Origin: Bacteroidota bacterium
GTDB lineage: Bacteria > Bacteroidota > Bacteroidia > Flavobacteriales > Weeksellaceae
Direction of reading: 5' to 3'
NCBI GenBank assembly: GCA_023422635.1
Contig: JAFAGO010000050.1
Span: 30,910-94,909 of the forward strand
DNA: 64,000 nucleotides
The notes under the pieces were generated by a model that saw only the letters and a list, made by a program, of their open reading frames with translations, was not told the origin of the DNA and made no database searches. Positions 33,075-41,406 of the stretch are shown here, one piece after another (the first letter of the stretch is position 1; each line of letters begins with the position of its first letter). Position numbers and translations under genes: made by a program.

Positions 33075-35228
33075 ATGAAGCAAGTTATGATGAGCGTTGT
33101 GGCATTGGTTTCCACATTCGCTATGGCGCAGGAAAATGATTCTGTAAAACACTCAAAAAATATCGAGGAAGTAATTATCGATAAAACCATTAAAAAATTG
33201 GATACAGAATCGTCCAATAAAATGGGGATGAAATTTATCGAAAATCCACAAGTATATTCCTCTATCGATCGCACAATCATCGAAAATCAGAACCTTTTTA
33301 CCGTTGATGATGCGTACAGAAATGTTACCGGTTTACAAAAAATGTGGAATCCAACGGGAAGAGCAGGCGATGGTGGCTCTTTTTTCGTTTTAAGAGGGTT
33401 CCCTTCACAAGCTTCAACCAGAAACGGATTAGTGGCTCCTGTAACCTCTACCATTGATGCCATCAATGTGGAGCGATTAGAATTTCTTAAAGGTCCAGCC
33501 GGAACACTTTATGGAAGTACAGTTGCCTCTTACGGTGGTTTAATTAATAGAGTTACCAAAAAACCTCAAGATCATTTCTTTGGAGCAGTTTCAGCTTCTG
33601 CAGGTAGTTACAACACCTACCGAGCAACAGCAGATGTTAATGCATCAATTACAAAAGATTTGCTGTTTCGCGTAAATACGGCATATACCAACGAAGGTAA
33701 TTTTACGAAAACCGATGCAAAAAACCAGTATACCACATTTGCTCCGAGTTTAACTTGGAATGTATCCGATAAACTTCAGTTGAATGTAGACTACGAATTG
33801 TTTGAAAACAGAGTTACAGGAAATCCTTATTTCTTCTATCTTTCTCCATTAACCCTGAATAATATTGATAATATGAAGGATTTGGAAAAAGCTGCAGGAT
33901 TAGATTATAAAGAATCCTACACCGGAAGAGATTTGTATATGACTGCCAGAAACTCCAATGTTTTCGGTAATGTAAAATGGAAACTTAACGACAATATTAC
34001 ATCTAATACATACATCAATAATTCCGATTCGTTTTCGAATGGGTATAATCCTTATTTTTCTATTGCGTATAATGCAGATTCCAATTCGTATTTAGTGGGT
34101 AGAGCGGATCAATCCACCAATAATAGCAAAAAATCTTGGTTCCAAATTCAGCAAAACTTCAACTTCAATTATGATTTTGCTAACGGAATGAAAAATAAAA
34201 CGGTTGTTGGTTTTGATTACATGAGAACCACAGAAAGATCACGCTATAAGTATTTAAATACCAATTTTGATACTGTAGCTGCTGCCGATGGAGATTATTC
34301 TTGGATGACAGGAAGCGCATTAGCTGCGCTTTATGCAGATGCCGCTAATTTTTCGACTTGGGATTACATTCGAGATTTAAATACCTATTCAGGGTACATT
34401 TCCAATTTGTTTACGCCAATTGAAAACTTGCATATTCTTGCAGGAATTCGTTACGAAAATAATGATTATTTGGGAGGTACTTCTGGAACCAACACCGAGT
34501 TGCCTTTCAACCAATCTGCATTTTCTCCAAAAGCTGGAATTGTGTATGAAATCGTGAAAGATAAATTTTCAGTTTTCGGGAATTACCAAAATTCATTCAA
34601 ATCAAACGGTTATTACACCTCTGATGTCTTGGGAAATACAACACTTTCAGATCCAGAAAGAGGAAATCAATTTGAAGGTGGTTTCAAAGCAAGCTTGTTC
34701 AAAAATCGATTAAACGCAACAATTTCTTACTATACCATAAAAGTAAAAAATCAATTGCTCTACACCGGAGAATATGCACCACATTGGGTTTCCGTACAAC
34801 AACAAACGGCATCAACACCTAGTAAAGGATTTGAACTTGAAGTTAATGCATATCTCGTAAAAGGATTCTCTTTAGTTGGTGGTTTAGCATATAACGATAC
34901 GGTGGATGAAAGTACAAAAACACGTCCGGTTACGGCAGGTTCTTTCTGGAATGCCAACTTTAACTTGGCTTACCAATTTGTGGACGGAGCAGTTAAGGGA
35001 TTAGGATTTGGCTTTGGAGGAAACTATGCCAGCGATAATTATGTAACTGCAGGATTCTATTTGCCAGAATATTTCGTTCTTAATGCCAACGCGTTTTATG
35101 ATGCAAAACGATTCAGAATTGGGGTTAAAGTGGATAATCTTACCAATGAACATTATTGGACAGGTTACACCACGGCGAATCCTCAGAAGTTAGCCAACTT
35201 CTTAACTACGTTTACGTATAAATTCTAA
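33075..35228 (+). CDS. TonB-dependent siderophore receptor
   Basis: 717-residue outer-membrane receptor. A signal peptide (1-19, ending FAMAQ) is followed by a TonB-box-like segment (IEEVIID, about 29-35). The plug domain runs about 45-160 (VTGLQ, FVLRGFPSQ, VERLEFLKGPAGTLYG, GGLINRVTKKP), then the 22-strand barrel ends in the usual aromatic LTTFTYKF. The plug wording is that of ferric-siderophore (FhuA/FecA-type) receptors; the ligand is not predictable. It lacks the N-terminal carboxypeptidase-regulatory and secretin domains of SusC and FecA. The PepSY gene downstream, after a terminator, fits a reductase for the imported siderophore. Confidence 0.93.
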   Translation: MKQVMMSVVALVSTFAMAQENDSVKHSKNIEEVIIDKTIKKLDTESSNKMGMKFIENPQVYSSIDRTIIENQNLFTVDDAYRNVTGLQKMWNPTGRAGDGGSFFVLRGFPSQASTRNGLVAPVTSTIDAINVERLEFLKGPAGTLYGSTVASYGGLINRVTKKPQDHFFGAVSASAGSYNTYRATADVNASITKDLLFRVNTAYTNEGNFTKTDAKNQYTTFAPSLTWNVSDKLQLNVDYELFENRVTGNPYFFYLSPLTLNNIDNMKDLEKAAGLDYKESYTGRDLYMTARNSNVFGNVKWKLNDNITSNTYINNSDSFSNGYNPYFSIAYNADSNSYLVGRADQSTNNSKKSWFQIQQNFNFNYDFANGMKNKTVVGFDYMRTTERSRYKYLNTNFDTVAAADGDYSWMTGSALAALYADAANFSTWDYIRDLNTYSGYISNLFTPIENLHILAGIRYENNDYLGGTSGTNTELPFNQSAFSPKAGIVYEIVKDKFSVFGNYQNSFKSNGYYTSDVLGNTTLSDPERGNQFEGGFKASLFKNRLNATISYYTIKVKNQLLYTGEYAPHWVSVQQQTASTPSKGFELEVNAYLVKGFSLVGGLAYNDTVDESTKTRPVTAGSFWNANFNLAYQFVDGAVKGLGFGFGGNYASDNYVTAGFYLPEYFVLNANAFYDAKRFRIGVKVDNLTNEHYWTGYTTANPQKLANFLTTFTYKF

Positions 35229-35248
35229 AATAGTTCCATAAAACAAAT

Positions 35249-35284
35249 GCTATTCCTGCGTGTATTCCAGGAATAGCGTTTTTA
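35249..35284 (+). terminator. Intrinsic terminator after the siderophore receptor
   Basis: A perfect 10-bp stem (GCTATTCCTG at 35249-35258, CAGGAATAGC at 35268-35277) is followed by GTTTTT. Confidence 0.85.
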
Positions 35285-35294
35285 ATTCTGAAAG

Positions 35295-36494
35295 ATGCTG
35301 AAAAAAAAACATCATAAAAAGAAGCAGAGTTTTTTCAAAAAATGGTCATCGAAACTGCATTTGTGGTTTGGGTTGGCAATTGGTTTTTTAATTTTCATTA
35401 TATCCATTACAGGCGCATTATTTGTTTTTAAAGAAGATATTGAAAATTATTCACGACAAAACGTCATCTTTCATCACGAACAAAATAGTTCAGAAAAGAA
35501 GCAACTTCCCATTCGCGAGTTGGAAAAAAGGGTAAATCAGCAAACCTCAGAAAAATATCCTATCCATTGGGTAAACGTTCCCATTAACCCCAAAGAATCT
35601 TACAAGTTTTATTGGTATGAACACAACGACAAAGCTTGGAATTATTTCGAAGAATATCCTATCTACAAAGTTGCGTACGTAAACCCATATTCGGGAAAGG
35701 TTTTAAAGGTATACGACGAAAAAAATGGGTTCTTCAATATCGTGAAAATGATTCATTGGAGTTTCCTGCTGAAAGAATCTTGGGGCAAATATATTGTGGG
35801 AATTCCCGTGATCATCTTCGTTGGAATGCTAATTACAGGAATTATTTTATGGTGGCCGAAAAATAAAGCGGCTAGGAAACAACGGTTTTGGTTCCGCTGG
35901 AAAAACATCAAAAATTGGAAGCGCAAAAACTACGACCTTCATAATATCGTAGGATTTTACAGTTCAGTATTTGCGTTAATTTTTGCCATTACAGGACTTT
36001 TCTATGCATTTATTATAATTCAGGCAACAATCTATGTCCTCTTTTCTGGTGGAAATACCGTGTATCCCGATTACTCAAGTATTAAAACTACTGCGCCAAT
36101 TGCTCTTCGAAATGAAACCACGATTGATACAATGGCGAATTATATCTGGAAGCACTATCCAAAAGCAAATTCATTTTCGATAGATTTAGGGCATCCTCAT
36201 TTAGATGATCATGAACATCCCAACTTCGAAATTTACGTTCAACATCTTCCCAATGTTTATTACAAATACAGCAGTGTAATTTTTGATGAAAATTCTGGTC
36301 AGCCATTAAAAGTAATTAATTATTCAAGTAAAAATTTAGGCGAAAAAGCCGTTGCTGCTAATTATGATATCCATGTAGGCGCAATCTTGGGTTGGCCAAC
36401 GAAAATTATCGCATTTATCGTAAGTTTAATGATTGCCTCAATGCCCATTACTGGCTTTATGATTTGGTGGGGAAGAAGAAAAAAGAAGAAATAA
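35295..36494 (+). CDS. PepSY-associated transmembrane protein, putative siderophore reductase
   Basis: 399-residue inner-membrane protein of the PepSY_TM family. Four hydrophobic helices lie near 22-46, 163-187, 215-245 and 370-393, with two periplasmic PepSY-like stretches between them. Histidines at helix ends (LHLWFG at 21-26, MIHWSFL, LHNIVGF, DIHVGAILGW) are those thought to hold haem in FpvG/FoxB-type periplasmic siderophore reductases. The very basic N-terminus (LKKKHHKKK) is cytoplasmic. It follows the siderophore receptor by 66 bases with a terminator between, so partial read-through or a weak own promoter is implied. Role in releasing iron from the siderophore is inferred from family and context. 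Confidence 0.88.
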   Translation: MLKKKHHKKKQSFFKKWSSKLHLWFGLAIGFLIFIISITGALFVFKEDIENYSRQNVIFHHEQNSSEKKQLPIRELEKRVNQQTSEKYPIHWVNVPINPKESYKFYWYEHNDKAWNYFEEYPIYKVAYVNPYSGKVLKVYDEKNGFFNIVKMIHWSFLLKESWGKYIVGIPVIIFVGMLITGIILWWPKNKAARKQRFWFRWKNIKNWKRKNYDLHNIVGFYSSVFALIFAITGLFYAFIIIQATIYVLFSGGNTVYPDYSSIKTTAPIALRNETTIDTMANYIWKHYPKANSFSIDLGHPHLDDHEHPNFEIYVQHLPNVYYKYSSVIFDENSGQPLKVINYSSKNLGEKAVAANYDIHVGAILGWPTKIIAFIVSLMIASMPITGFMIWWGRRKKKK

Positions 36495-36593
36495 AATCAT
36501 TATATGATTTTCAACAGAACTTGGGAATGTAGTTGCGCGTAACGATGATAATCTCCGAAATTTTTGTAAATTCACTTCCTCAAATAATCTCAT

Positions 36594-37568
36594 ATGGCAT
36601 TAGTAGACCTATCTAGACAGGTTGCACTCGGGGTTGACATCGGTGGAACCAATACAAAATTTGGTATTGTTAATCACCGCGGTGAAATCCTAGAAAAAGG
36701 AACCTTAAAAACAGATCAGTACGACAAGGTAGAAGATTTCATTCAGGCATTATACGAAAATGTACAACCTCTTCTTAAAAAACATTCAATACAGAAAAAT
36801 TTCGACGGAATTGGTGTTGGTGCGCCCAATGCAAATTATTACCGAGGAACGATTGAGCATGCCCCTAATTTAAAATGGAAAGGAATTATCCCTTTTGCTG
36901 AATTAATGAGCAAAAAGTTTGGTGTTCCTTGTAAAATGACCAATGATGCAAATGCTGCCGCACTTGGAGAAATGATGTTTGGTGCAGCAAGAGGGATGAA
37001 AGATTTTATTATGATCACCCTTGGAACTGGCGTTGGTAGTGGAATTATTGCGAATGGGCAGTTAATTTATGGACACGACGGCTTTGCTGGAGAATTAGGA
37101 CATACCATTGTAAAACCTGGAGGTAGAAAACATTGGAGCACAGGATCTGAAGGAAGTTTAGAAGCCTACGCTTCCGCTACAGGAATCGCAATTACCGCTA
37201 AAAAATTTAGAGCAGAATTTCCTGAGTCCATGCTGAATAATTATCCAGAAGAGGAAATCAATTCAAAAACCGTTCATGAATGCGCTAAAAAAGGCGATCC
37301 TACTGCAATAGAAGTATTTCGTTATACTGGCCAAAAATTAGGTGAAGCTTTAGCTAATTTTGTAATGTTCTCTTCCCCAGAAGCAATTTTGCTTTTTGGT
37401 GGTGTAATTAAAGCAGGAGATTTCTTACTGAAACCTACAAAACTCCACATGGAACGCAATTTACTTCCAATCTTTAGAGGAAAAGTGAGATTGGTTTTCA
37501 GTGAACTTGATGAAGCTGATGCAGCCATTCTTGGGGCAAGTGCCTTGGTTTGGGAAAACAGCAAGTAA
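36594..37568 (+). CDS. ROK family sugar kinase without the zinc cysteine motif
   Basis: 324-residue ROK kinase, probably a glucokinase or acetylamino-sugar kinase. The ATP motif VDIGGTNTKFGIV (about 14-26), PNANYYRGTIEHAPNL, the sugar/catalytic TNDANAAALGE (about 117-127, with the catalytic Asp), TLGTGVGSGII and GELGH are present. The usual ROK zinc motif CxCGxxGCxE is replaced by HWSTGSEGSLE, so no zinc site is possible there. No DNA-binding domain precedes the kinase, so it is an enzyme rather than a repressor. It stands alone with a terminator behind it; the substrate is not predictable from sequence. Confidence 0.9.
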   Translation: MALVDLSRQVALGVDIGGTNTKFGIVNHRGEILEKGTLKTDQYDKVEDFIQALYENVQPLLKKHSIQKNFDGIGVGAPNANYYRGTIEHAPNLKWKGIIPFAELMSKKFGVPCKMTNDANAAALGEMMFGAARGMKDFIMITLGTGVGSGIIANGQLIYGHDGFAGELGHTIVKPGGRKHWSTGSEGSLEAYASATGIAITAKKFRAEFPESMLNNYPEEEINSKTVHECAKKGDPTAIEVFRYTGQKLGEALANFVMFSSPEAILLFGGVIKAGDFLLKPTKLHMERNLLPIFRGKVRLVFSELDEADAAILGASALVWENSK

Positions 37569-37599
37569 TCAGCAACTATAGAAAATTACAATAAGCAAG

Positions 37600-37622
37600 C
37601 GCACCTTTGGGTGCGTTTTTTG
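37600..37622 (+). terminator. Intrinsic terminator of the ROK kinase gene
   Basis: A perfect 6-bp GC-rich stem (CGCACC at 37600-37605, GGTGCG at 37610-37615) with a TTTG loop is followed by TTTTTTG. Confidence 0.85.
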
Positions 37623-37636
37623 TTTTCGGAAAGCAT

Positions 37637-38284
37637 ATGATTAGTCGAGTATTTATTTTTTTTATTTCTTTTTTATTGATTTCCTGCAACGGACAGGAAA
37701 AGAATTTAAATTTGCAAAAAAAGATTCAACCTATGAATAACAATAGTAATTTACAACAAGTAACTTTTGGCGGAGGATGTTTTTGGTGTGTTGAAAGCTG
37801 CTTTAATATGCTGAAAGGAGTGGAAAGTGCCGTATCGGGATATTCCGGTGGTTTTACCCAAAATCCTACCTACGAAGAAGTGTGTACCGGAAATACAGGA
37901 CACGCTGAAGTAGTACAGATCACCTATAATCCAAACGAGATTTCGTACGAGCAACTGATGGATGTTTTCTTTTTCCTTCATGATCCTACGCAACTTAATC
38001 GCCAAGGAAATGATATTGGTACACAATATCGTTCCGTTATTTTCTATAAAAATGAAGAGGAAAAATTGGCTGCCGAAAAAGCGTTAAAGGAATCGGAAGC
38101 ATCTGGTAGATGGAATGGAAAATATGTAACCGAATTTGCAAAGTTTGAGAAATTTTGGCCAGCAGAAACATATCATCAAGGGTATTATAATGCCAATCCA
38201 ACTCAGCCCTATTGCAGCGCAGTGGTTGGACCGAAAATTCAGAAATTTAAAAAACATTATAGCGAATTAGGTTTGCTGAAATAA
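37637..38284 (+). CDS. msrA: Peptide-methionine (S)-S-oxide reductase, lipoprotein form
   Basis: Repairs oxidised methionine (S-sulfoxide) in proteins. A lipoprotein signal (1-16, lipobox LISC with Cys 17) anchors it to the envelope, so it protects exported proteins. The catalytic GGGCFWC is at about 45-51 (Cys 48), with YSGG, TGHAEVVQI, FFFLHDPTQLNRQGNDIGTQYRS and the late YCSAVV cysteine for recycling. 215 residues. I chose the ATG at 37637; an upstream frame would lie over the terminator of the ROK gene. Convergent with the bacilliredoxin gene through a shared terminator. Confidence 0.95.
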   Translation: MISRVFIFFISFLLISCNGQEKNLNLQKKIQPMNNNSNLQQVTFGGGCFWCVESCFNMLKGVESAVSGYSGGFTQNPTYEEVCTGNTGHAEVVQITYNPNEISYEQLMDVFFFLHDPTQLNRQGNDIGTQYRSVIFYKNEEEKLAAEKALKESEASGRWNGKYVTEFAKFEKFWPAETYHQGYYNANPTQPYCSAVVGPKIQKFKKHYSELGLLK

Positions 38285-38288
38285 GAAT

Positions 38289-38325
38289 AAAAAAGAGATG
38301 AACATTTGAATTCATCTCTTTTTTT
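38289..38325. terminator. Bidirectional terminator between msrA and the bacilliredoxin gene
   Basis: AAAAGAGATGAA (38291-38302) pairs with TTCATCTCTTTT (38311-38322): a perfect 12-bp stem with A-run and T-run flanks, so it works on both strands. Confidence 0.85.
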
Positions 38326-38345
38326 ATGGAAACTAAAATTTTAGT

Positions 38346-38756
38346 TTAGCAATATTCATCGTACGCTGCTTGCAGATTAGCAGCAATAGCGCCCGCAGGA
38401 TTACCTTCAATATGATGTCTTTCAAGCATGTGAACCAACTCACCATCTTTGAAAAGTGCAATTGCTGGAGAACTCGGAGGGAATGGTGCCAAGTGTTTTC
38501 TTGCTTCCACTACTGCGTCGGTATCAAATCCCGCAAAAACGGTTACCAAATGTTCAGGTTTTTTATCACCTGTTAGCGAATATACCGCTCCTGGTCTTGC
38601 TGCTCCTGCTGCACAACCACAAACAGAGTTTACCATCAAAAGGGTAGTTCCTGGTTGTTTTAATGCTTCATTTACCGCTTCAGCTGTAGTTAAGTCTTCA
38701 AATCCTTTATCGGTTAATTCTGCCTTCATTGGCAGTACAAGATCTTGTGGATACAT
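38346..38756 (-). CDS. BrxA/BrxB (YphP/YqiW) family bacilliredoxin
   Basis: 136-residue thioredoxin-fold protein. Its active site is CGC (Cys 46 and 48, in NSVCGCAAGAARPG), the signature of bacilliredoxins, which in Bacillus remove bacillithiol from proteins oxidised under stress. Further marks: TVFAGFDTDAVVEAR, PPSSPAIALFKDGELVHMLERHHIEG. Whether this organism makes bacillithiol cannot be seen here; Bacteroidetes often do. It lies opposite msrA, another oxidative-repair gene, with a shared terminator. It has its own -7 element. Confidence 0.93.
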   Translation of the reverse strand: MYPQDLVLPMKAELTDKGFEDLTTAEAVNEALKQPGTTLLMVNSVCGCAAGAARPGAVYSLTGDKKPEHLVTVFAGFDTDAVVEARKHLAPFPPSSPAIALFKDGELVHMLERHHIEGNPAGAIAANLQAAYDEYC

Positions 38757-38790
38757 ATTATTTGATTATTTAATGTTAACAATTATTCGA

Positions 38791-38798
38791 CAAAATTA
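38791..38798 (-). promoter_or_regulatory. Bacteroidetes -7 element for the bacilliredoxin gene
   Basis: TAATTTTG on the minus strand, a perfect TAnnTTTG, lies 34 bases upstream of the ATG. Confidence 0.6.
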
Positions 38799-38872
38799 GT
38801 CATTAATTTTAAAATCTTTATCGTTCTTTATTCTATCAATTTCATACCAAATATCTATTGAGACGATTTGGC

Positions 38873-38906
38873 ATAAAAAAACCCGAAACCAAATTGGTAA
38901 CGGGCT
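38873..38906 (-). terminator. Intrinsic terminator at the end of the ftsZ-yqeY unit
   Basis: On the minus strand AGCCCG (38901-38906) pairs with CGGGTT-type bases at 38880-38885, with ACC/GGT pairs inside, followed by a run of six T. It closes the dcw-yqeY transcript; the 237-base gap around it holds no other recognisable feature besides the bacilliredoxin promoter. Confidence 0.65.
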
Positions 38907-38993
38907 TTTCAAATCGATATGCAAAGGTTAGTATCCTTTAAAAATTGGGTGCATCATAATAAGATGTAGGTAAACACTTATGAGATGCCAAGT

Positions 38994-39440
38994 TTAGGAA
39001 AGAAGCTTTTTAACCGTTTCGGAGATGCTCTTTCCATCGGATTTTCCAGCAAGTGCTTTAGAAGCAGTTCCCATTACTTTCCCTAAATCCTTCATTGTTT
39101 CAGCGCCAACTTCTGAAATTATTTTTTTCAGTTCGGCTTCCAATTCTTCTGGAGAAAGTTGTTTTGGCAGGTACTTTTCAATTACCTTCATTTGAGATTC
39201 TTCAACATCGGCAAGATCCTTTCTGCCTTGTGCGGTAAACTGCTCAAAGGAATCTTTTCTCTGTTTAATCATTCTCTGCAAAATGGCAATTTCTTGCTCT
39301 GCGGAAACGTCCGCTCCTTTTGCTTCTGTTTTAAGCAAAAGAATTTGTGATTTAACTGCACGTAATGAATCTAAGGCAACTTTATCCTTTTCTTTCATTG
39401 CGGTTTTAATCGCTTCGTTAATGGTGTTTTCTAAACTCAT
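38994..39440 (-). CDS. GatB/YqeY domain protein
   Basis: 148-residue helical protein of the YqeY family. The family opening SLENTINEAIKTAMKEKDKVALDSLRAVKSQ is followed by AKGADVSAEQEIAILQRMIKQRKDS and a C-terminal helical domain (KDLGKVMGTASKALAGKSDGK) like the tRNA-binding tail of GatB. It may interact with tRNA-dependent amidotransferase substrates, but its job is not established. I chose the ATG at 39440 over an upstream start that has no family match. It is 79 bases after ftsZ and shares its transcript, an arrangement common in flavobacteria. Confidence 0.92.
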   Translation of the reverse strand: MSLENTINEAIKTAMKEKDKVALDSLRAVKSQILLLKTEAKGADVSAEQEIAILQRMIKQRKDSFEQFTAQGRKDLADVEESQMKVIEKYLPKQLSPEELEAELKKIISEVGAETMKDLGKVMGTASKALAGKSDGKSISETVKKLLS

Positions 39441-39519
39441 TTTATTAAAATTTACGAAGGTGAACATCTAGAAAAGTAAAAAGAATTTATGCTGCTAGCT
39501 TGTTTCACTTTTCAATTAT

Positions 39520-41370
39520 TTAATCAACATCTTTATTTAAAAATCGGTTTTCGCGCACATATACTTGTCCTCTTTCGTTTTCAGAAAGGTAAGAATTGAT
39601 TCTTTGGTCGGACGCGTTTTCGCTATCAATATTGATGTTTTTACGTTTGTACGCTGGAATTTTATCAAAATTAGTTTCCATTTCTGAAGCTTGATATCTT
39701 GAATTAAATTCTTTCAATTTGTTTCTTCTTTCCTGAATTTTTTCTTCCTGACTTTCAGTTCTCGTAAAGAAGGTGAATTCAGAAGTAGCTTCAGAAAAAG
39801 AATTATTTACCGGTTGATCTTGGATTTCCTCGATTTCTTCATACGGTTGCTGTGGAACGACTTCTTCTTTTTTCGGAGTTTCTGGAATGTGGTTCTCAAC
39901 GATTTGAACAGTTTGCTCACGAACAAATGGTTCTGGTATTATTTCTTCTTCAACTTCATCGGCATCATGTAAAGAGAAATTCACCTGAACGGGTTTTTCT
40001 TCTTCACTAATCGAATTGGTATGCGAAACGGGCTTGTCTTCTACTTCAAAAGTGAAGGATTGGTGTTCATCTTCGAAATCAGAAAAAGTAAACAAGTTGT
40101 ATTCTTCCTGAGAATCTTCATCAGGTTCTTCATCAAAATAATGAACTTCAGTAGGTGTTTCTTCCTCAATAATTTGAGGCGCTGCAGCCTGTTGAGTTGC
40201 GCTAAATTGAGGATTGTTCGCGTTGGAATCATCATCTAACCGAAAGAAGTTTTTGCTTTCTTTTTCTACTTGTTTTGGCGCTTCCGCACGTTCATTTTTG
40301 GTTAAAAAAGGGGAAGTGCGTTGCTGCTTTGAAACTTTGTCGTGTAAATTAATGGTGATTTTTTCAGTTGGTCCAGCGTGCTTTAGATTATCGTTAGAAA
40401 ATCCGGTTGCAATTACCAGTACGCTGATGGCATCGCCAAGTTCCTCATCTGTTCCAACTCCGAAAATAATATCTGCGGTATTCCCCGCTTCTTTCTGAAT
40501 ATAATCGTTGATTAATCCAATTTCGTCCATCGTTGCTTCTTCGTTTCCGCTTCGGATAAGAAGAAGTACATTTTTCGCTCCCGTAATTTTGTTGTCGTTT
40601 AACAATGGAGAATCCAATGCTTTTCTTACCGCTTCTTCTGCTTTGTTTTCGCCAGAAGCAGTTCCTGTTGACATTAAGGCAGTTCCTGAGTTTTGAAGAA
40701 CAGATTTTGCATCACGGAAGTCGATGTTAACATCAAAATAACCGGTAATTACTTCTGCCATTCCTTTTGCCGCATTGGTTAAAACTTCATCGGCTTTGGA
40801 GAATCCTTGTTTGAAACCTAAATTTCCAAACTGTTGTCTTAGTTTGTCGTTATTGATAACGATAAGTGAATCTACGTTATTGCGAAGTTTTTCTAGACCA
40901 GCTTCTGCTTGATCCAATCTTCTTCTTCCTTCGAAACTAAAAGGAACCGTAACAATTCCAACGGTAAGAATTCCTTGTTCTTTGGCAACTTTTGCAATTA
41001 CGGGTGCAGCACCAGTTCCTGTTCCACCGCCCATTCCTGCTGTAATAAATACCATTTTGGTATTTTGTCCCAAAGACGCTTTAATATCGTCGATACTTTC
41101 GATGGCCGCTTTTTCGCCCACTTCAGGATCGGCTCCGGCGCCAAGACCTTCCGTCATGGTAAGTCCTAATTGAACTTTATTTGCGACGGGGTTATTATCT
41201 AATGTTTGTGAATCTGTATTGCAAATAATGAAATCTACGCCATGAATTCCTTTTTCGTACATGTGTTTTAGCGCATTATTTCCACCGCCTCCAACACCGA
41301 TCACTTTTATAATAGAAGAATTTCCTTTCGGTAAATCGAACGAAAACCCTTGAGATGTAATTCCTTCCAT
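39520..41370 (-). CDS. ftsZ: Cell division protein FtsZ with a very long acidic linker
   Basis: Tubulin-like GTPase that forms the Z ring. GTP-binding VGVGGGGNNAL (about 25-35), the tubulin signature GGGTGTG (114-120) and the T7 loop NIDFRDAKS are intact. The globular core ends near residue 320; a linker of about 250 residues, rich in Glu, Gln and Ser, follows. The peptide that normally sits at the very end to bind FtsA (consensus DIPAFLRKQ) appears as KIPAYKRKNI about 40 residues before the C-terminus, so a short extra tail follows it. 616 residues against about 383 in E. coli. Next to last gene of the dcw transcript. Confidence 0.98.
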   Translation of the reverse strand: MEGITSQGFSFDLPKGNSSIIKVIGVGGGGNNALKHMYEKGIHGVDFIICNTDSQTLDNNPVANKVQLGLTMTEGLGAGADPEVGEKAAIESIDDIKASLGQNTKMVFITAGMGGGTGTGAAPVIAKVAKEQGILTVGIVTVPFSFEGRRRLDQAEAGLEKLRNNVDSLIVINNDKLRQQFGNLGFKQGFSKADEVLTNAAKGMAEVITGYFDVNIDFRDAKSVLQNSGTALMSTGTASGENKAEEAVRKALDSPLLNDNKITGAKNVLLLIRSGNEEATMDEIGLINDYIQKEAGNTADIIFGVGTDEELGDAISVLVIATGFSNDNLKHAGPTEKITINLHDKVSKQQRTSPFLTKNERAEAPKQVEKESKNFFRLDDDSNANNPQFSATQQAAAPQIIEEETPTEVHYFDEEPDEDSQEEYNLFTFSDFEDEHQSFTFEVEDKPVSHTNSISEEEKPVQVNFSLHDADEVEEEIIPEPFVREQTVQIVENHIPETPKKEEVVPQQPYEEIEEIQDQPVNNSFSEATSEFTFFTRTESQEEKIQERRNKLKEFNSRYQASEMETNFDKIPAYKRKNINIDSENASDQRINSYLSENERGQVYVRENRFLNKDVD

Positions 41371-41406
41371 AACTTTATATTTATATTCTTTTTTAAAGGA
41401 TTTTTA

